64,000 nt of DNA, taken from Halicephalobus mephisto. Taxonomy: Eukaryota; Nematoda; Chromadorea; Rhabditida; Panagrolaimidae. The notes below the pieces were generated by a model. The model did no database searches, was not told the origin of the DNA, and saw only the letters and a list, made by a program, of their open reading frames with translations. A program made the position numbers and the translations under genes. Every line of letters starts with the position of its first letter. Position 1 is the first letter of the stretch. Location of the stretch: the NCBI GenBank assembly GCA_009193035.1, contig SWDT01000725.1:1-64000 (forward strand), read 5' to 3'. This document shows positions 59,080 to 64,000 of the stretch, piece by piece.

Positions 59080-60755
59080 TGATTTATTTCTTAATTTTCT
59101 GTATTTACAAAGTAAAAAATAAAGTAAAAGTCGAATTCGTTTATTTGAATCCTTTGGATTTATCTGGATCTGATCATTCTCTTAGAAATATAAACTTGTT
59201 CCATCGTTTTGGTAACATTTTAGTTGAAAAACAAATCATACTGTCGTGAGAATCAGAAATCAGTGTTATTTCGAAACACTTTCAACATAAATTTGCACAA
59301 CACACGGATTCGAATGATAAATAACAAGAGGTTTGTTTTCGGCTTAAATTTTGCTCACATAATCATAGTGACGATATTACAGAATATCTAGATCCATGCT
59401 TCAGAAGCCATTACATATTTGACTTTAATATATCGTATACAATTCTATGTATAATTTGATTCTGAATCTAACAATATGTAAATTGAAATATTTAAATGCG
59501 ATTTGAAACAAATATTATCAAAAAACATTTTGAAAACAAATTTCTTCGATATTTTTCCTTGTGATTTTGTTGATGTAATGAAAATTGATCTCGGATTCTG
59601 AATCCCTGTCGATTTTTATGTTGAGTAAAAAGAATTGAAAAAAAAGGACAAAATACATCAAAAGTATCTTTGACTATTTAAATTTTCTCTTTGTGAGATG
59701 AATTAGATCAAAAACAGCAACTATCAACTAAAATTTAATGAAAATTCTTTGCAGATACAGATTATATGGGATTATCGGTTATGTGGAAATTTGAGAATAC
59801 AGATCTGCACGAAAAATAATTGTCAAAAAACAACAGCTATCTTTTGCGTTTGATTGGTTGTACTTCATATTGATAAAGACGAACGATAATAAAACTTTCT
59901 TATTGACATAGTGAGTCAAAATTGTTCATTTTCTCATCGATATCATTTTTTCTATTTTCTTTCATCAGTGATATTTTTATTCAGTAGTAATATGATCCGT
60001 CTCCGTTGTTTAACGTCTTATATCATTTCATTAGTCTTGTATTCGATCAAATATAGTTTATTATTACTTATTTTGATCAATTTCCTTGAGTTAAATAATT
60101 AAAAGCAGAATTCATTTTTAGTTTATTTAATAAGAGTAAATACTGACGAGGTTCGTCTTACTAATCAGAGATCTAAGATCTACATCCTCGTTTACTAAAG
60201 CCATATTTTCTATAAAAATTTTCACAAAAATATGAATACTAAAATTAAAAAAGGATTAATTTTGATTACAGAACACATAGGGATTATTAGTTAATTTAGA
60301 TTTTCGTCTGATTTCAAATTCGATGAAAATTCATCATCTAACATCGGCGAAATGAAAAAAGTAAAAATCAGAAAAATTAATTTTGAATGTGGTTTTTCGG
60401 TAATATTTGTTTTAAATCGTATTTAAATATTCCAGCCTGGATATCGTTGGATTGAGAATTCGATTCCCCATCAAAAGATACATAATATATCGAGGTTAAA
60501 TGTTAAGTAGCTTCAGAAGACATGAATTTTAAATTTCGCTTCGAAAGTCAATTTGTAAATTTGAATTTTTGTATTTCGTAATCTTCTCTCCATGTGATTA
60601 TATAGGTAAAATTTGAGCCCATTATTTTTTGTTATGTATTATCTGAACTTTTAAATTTTTCGAAAAATACATTACATTGCTAAATTGAACACAATTATTG
60701 TACCTTGATAACGAAATCGATTTTATTTAATCTACTACGTTCTAGGCTATCAACC
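59080..60755. other. Intergenic, no gene seen
   Basis: AT-rich, no domain-bearing frame. A 63-codon hydrophobic frame near 59911-60102 lies in T-rich sequence and is not supported. A tttctag acceptor at about 60740-60744 just before the Argonaute ATG could be a spliced-leader site. Confidence 0.45.
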
Positions 60756-63554
60756 ATGGCGGATCCTTACTCTTTCCCTGGGACAGAAGGCAGAGCTATT
60801 CAAGTCAAGACTAACTTGTATCCCTACAAATTCAAAAATAAGTTTATCGGAATTTCCACTGTCCGTGCAACTAGGACTACTAATAAAGGGTAAATTTCAT
60901 ATATCAATTTCGTCAATTTTCATTAGATATTTGTAGAACTCGATCCGACATTCCTCCACAGAACCTTTGGAGAGATTTCAAGAAAAAATTCGTCGTAGAT
61001 GGATACAAATTCATTCCTGGTGACGTCAATGGAGATGTCTTGACCGTTTACTCGATTCCGGCTTTCCAAGGTGGCAGAATGTTTTCCAATGCTTATCCGG
61101 AGGAAATATTTAGAAATCATCCCAACACTACAGTTTGGGATGTAGAAGAATACGATAGGAAACAAAAACCAGTTTCTACGATCAGGTTTATTGTGAAATT
61201 CAACAGTTACGTAAACCCGCAGTATTCTCACGAAGGTGTCGAACCTGATAGTTTCCTCAAGAAAGTCGTGTACAACGCTATATCTGAGTAAGTACCATGT
61301 TATAGTAACTTTTGCTGCATAAAAACTGTTTTAGCATGATGCAGAAGGACTTCTATAGTATGAAGAATCGGTTCTTCTTTTCAAGGATTGAAAGCATGTT
61401 TCCAATTCAAGATATTGATTTTCTAAGAACAGCGAAAATTGGATTCAACGTTCGATTCCATACAGATACTCCAAAACCTCTGTTTTCTGTGAACAGTGAG
61501 GATTTTATTATGTTATAATTAGAATTTCACAGAAGCTTCTAGAACGAAACAGAAGGTTCTGAAACCTTCGAAGTCTTACTGGAACTTGTCGGGATCTAGT
61601 AGAAACTTCTGGAACATCAGAAACTTCAAATTTTTTAAATTTCTCAAAAATTCTAAAAACTCGTAGCAAAATAATTTCGTAACAATTTCAATTTTTAATT
61701 TTTATATTTAAATGATTAATGAAGTCTTTTCAGCTACGGCTTCGATCATCACAAGAACTGATATCCCTATCCTACAGTACTTCGCTGTGACCGTCCTCAA
61801 AATTCCGCTTTCAGAACGAAATTTTAATCCCAAAATATTAGCCGGGAGAATGATGTCTGATCAGAATGCTCGTGCTCTTGAGGAACTCGTTGAAGGCCTT
61901 GAAGTCTACATCAAGGGCGAAAAAACAAGAGGAGAATCAAAGAACTACTACTTGGTTCAGCGCATCACAGCAGAATCTGCGAGAAATATCCAAATTAAAG
62001 ACAGTAGACGGGGACAACAAGTCTCAATAAATGATTATTACTCTAGAATCACCAAACAAAAGATTATCTTGCCTGATCAAAGAGCTGTCATCTTGACGAA
62101 TCTGAAGAAGGAAAAAGAGAAAGCAGTTCCGATGGAATTTGTCATTATTTCAGATCGTCCAAACCGGGTTAAAGGAAATATGGAAAACTTTTCGAAACAG
62201 AATATCATCGTAAGTTGTTTGAAAAAATATTAAAATATCATAGAAGTTTGAAGAAACATTAAAATCTCAGAAGTTATTTGAAGAAATATTAAAATCTCAA
62301 AAGTTGTTTGAAGAAATATTAAAATCTCAAAAGTTGTTTCAAAAAAATATTAAAATCTCATAAAACTTCTGGAAAGTCTAATTTCGGATATACTAGGAAT
62401 GTTTTGTAGAAAATCTTTATTTTTGATTTTTATAATAGTGTAGTTATTTTTTAGGAACTCTCTAGTATTGCTCCAAAGAAACGTATGAACAAGATTCAAA
62501 GCTTTGTTGAAAAATTGGAAGAAGGACTGAGATCTGCTCCAACAGATTCACCCCTCAACATGATCGGGATGAATATCCAACAAGACAGTGTGGTTGTTGA
62601 TGGTAGAGTTTTAGAAAAGCCAGAGATGACAGATTCAGATGTCTTGTTTGCTCCATATCACGACAAACTTGTAGACTACGTTTTGTTAGATTTCCATGAA
62701 CCTAAAGACTGTGAAACAGAATTCCCAAATTTGACTTCAGATGCGTTAGAATACCTCGTCAACAACGAATTCAAAAAACTCGGAATCACTTTCAACAATT
62801 TCATATTTAAAAGAAAAAAAAGTCCTACAGTGATCACCGACGTGAAAGCTGAATTTGAGGACTTTATGGGAAAAATAGAAAAAAAAGAAAAATACAAAAA
62901 AGAAAACAAACTTTTCTTTTTCGTTATCCTCAATCAGAACTCAGAAAATAGATTATACGGTAAGGGAATTTGATATTCTGATCGACTGGAATTTCGAGAA
63001 CGTTTTCAAAATCTAGAAGATTCTGAAACTTTTGGAAATTTTGTAAAATCTTCTGGAGCTTTTCAAATTTAGTGGAAGATTCTGAAACTTTTAAGAACTT
63101 CGTAAAATCTTCTGGAGCTTTTCAAACTTAGTGAAAGATTCTGAAACTTTCTTGAATTTCATAGAAACTTCTAGATTCTTCCAGAATTTTGGAAGTTCTT
63201 ATAAAATTCCAAAACCTGGAGGGATTCTGGAACTAAAACATCAAATGGAAAATTCTGAATTTTCGTGTCAAAATCATTTCTCAAGAATTCTTATTTTTAT
63301 TTTTCACAATAATATACTGATTGATGTTGTTTAGGACAACTTAAGCAAGAATTTCACAGTCGTGGACTCTTGTCTCAAGTCATCCAGATCCAAGTCCTAC
63401 TTCATGCCACAAAGAAACTTGCAAAATACAACAGAATTTATTCAGAATTTAAAGAATTAGAAGAAAGTTCAGAAGCAGTGTACTTCAACATTGCGAGTAA
63501 AGTAAATGCAAAACTTGGGGGATTCAGAGTTGCTGTTGGAGAAAACAATGTTTA
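60756..63554 (+). CDS. Argonaute protein (5-prime part; runs off the window)
   Basis: Exons 60756-60889, 60937-61287, 61335-61495, 61734-62209, 62455-62959 and 63335-63554 join in phase for 615 residues, and a donor (gtaagt) follows. Domains in order: the N domain from GTEGRAIQVKTNLYPYKF; the linker and PAZ domain with LEVYIKGEKTR, KNYYLVQRITAESARNIQI and QVSINDYYSRITKQKIILPD; PMEFVIISDR at the PAZ end; a MID-like region with LFFFVILNQNS; and the start of PIWI with YFNIASKVNAKLGG. The catalytic PIWI half lies beyond the window, so slicer ability cannot be judged. The PAZ divergence resembles nematode-specific (WAGO-type) Argonautes more than ALG microRNA Argonautes, but this is an impression. 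Confidence 0.93.
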
Positions 63555-63700
63555 GTAAGTTAATATTTTAAATTTTCTTAAGATTAAAGAAATTTCTAAA
63601 ATCCAATGAAGGATTCTAAAATCTTTGGGAATTTCATAAGTTTTAGGACCTTCTAGAATCCAATGGGAACTTTTAGAATTGATAATTTTAGAAATTCTTT
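61520..63700. repeat. GAA/TTC-rich minisatellites in Argonaute introns
   Basis: Introns 3 to 6 each carry short arrays: cttctagaac and ggttctgaaaccttcgaag at 61535-61630; about five ~35-bp units (gaagaaatattaaaatctca) at 62224-62365; about three ~62-bp units (gaagattctgaaacttttaag with tcttctggagcttttcaaa) at 62975-63150; and ttctagaatccaatgggaac at 63590-63690. Coding exons lie between and are not repetitive. Confidence 0.75.
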
Positions 63701-63817
63701 TAAAATTTCGAAACTATTTCGTAGAAAATTTTCATTTTCACAGGTTTTCTGAAATCATGATTAACTGAATGGAATGAACACGTAAGAGTTCCTGATTACG
63801 GTTTCAGATTATTTGAT

Positions 63818-64000
63818 TCTAACTGATCGCAATCGATGGCAGAATTGTATTCCAACAGAAGATTGATCATAACTGAGTATAATCAACTTACTAATACCTT
63901 TTTAACTGGAAACAAACATGGTCCAAGCACGTTGACTATATTTAGTTAAAATAAATCTTCTGTTGGAATACAACTCTGTCATCGATTGCTATCAGTTAGA
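63818..64000. mobile_element. Palindromic MITE with 47-bp inverted repeats
   Basis: The 47 bases at 63818-63864 (tctaactgatcgcaatcgat...) are the reverse complement of 63954-64000 with three to four mismatches. The 89-bp centre has no coding potential. It lies in the Argonaute intron after exon 6 and reaches the window edge, so the right flank and target duplication cannot be seen. Confidence 0.85.

Noticed and set aside
60440..60490. tRNA-like T-arm (attcgattcccc)
   Set aside because: No matching acceptor stem, anticodon arm or D-arm could be folded around it.
1..64000. CRISPR array, prophage or bacterial operon signals
   Set aside because: The genes have many spliceosomal introns and animal families. 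Regular repeats here are minisatellites without unique spacers.

Overview
The window reads as nuclear DNA of a nematode. It is AT-rich, with many introns of only 43-60 bp, T-rich acceptors (ttttcag or tttttag) and likely spliced-leader acceptors just before several start codons. Three things point to nematodes: a precursor encoding three RPLQF-amide peptides of the C. elegans NLP-12 type, a relic of a nematode-type serpentine chemoreceptor, and an NRF-6-like acyltransferase. Genes recognised by family, such as TULP4 and a PB1-containing MEK5, are ones I do not recall in C. elegans. That hints at a lineage keeping older animal genes, but the species cannot be named from this sequence.

Layout. 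Bases 1-3.6 kb are gene-poor. At 3.8-6.3 kb (minus) lies the NRF-6-like acyltransferase. At 6.64-8.63 kb sits a piggyBac-like element with 454-bp inverted arms and TTAA duplications, inserted in the reading frame of a small minus-strand gene. From 9.1 to 36 kb is a compact housekeeping block: membrane metallophosphoesterase, PINX1, TULP4, SCAMP, galactokinase, NLP-12-like neuropeptide, UBE2F, eIF3i, TMEM220-like, MEK5, ELP1, KRTCAP2 and TM2D3. MEK5-ELP1-KRTCAP2-TM2D3 lie head to tail with 135-270 bp gaps and metallophosphoesterase-PINX1 with 182 bp, so both could be operons. Many introns in this block hold minisatellites.

From 37 to 56 kb the character changes to a gene-poor accessory region with secreted or single-pass membrane proteins and many decayed copies. 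It holds an SP-plus-TM family with one intact gene and three broken relatives, a Cys-rich EF-hand protein, a chemoreceptor relic, an F-box-like protein, and two C-type lectin pseudogenes that are arms of a duplication flanking an intact papain-like protease. At 57-59 kb is a secreted Gly/Met-rich repeat protein whose frame stays open for 41 codons past its TGA. The last 3.3 kb hold the N, PAZ and MID parts of an Argonaute. Its introns are full of GAA/TTC repeats and it runs off the window at a palindromic MITE.

In function the block 9-36 kb is ordinary cell machinery (translation, tRNA modification, N-glycosylation, neddylation, trafficking, sugar metabolism) with a neuropeptide gene among it. 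The most useful leads are the RPLQF-amide precursor, the piggyBac deletion derivative, the possible UGA readthrough, the intronic heat-shock-like arrays in the Argonaute gene, and the MEK5/TULP4 presence. All exon joins given were checked for reading phase by hand, not by alignment or transcript.
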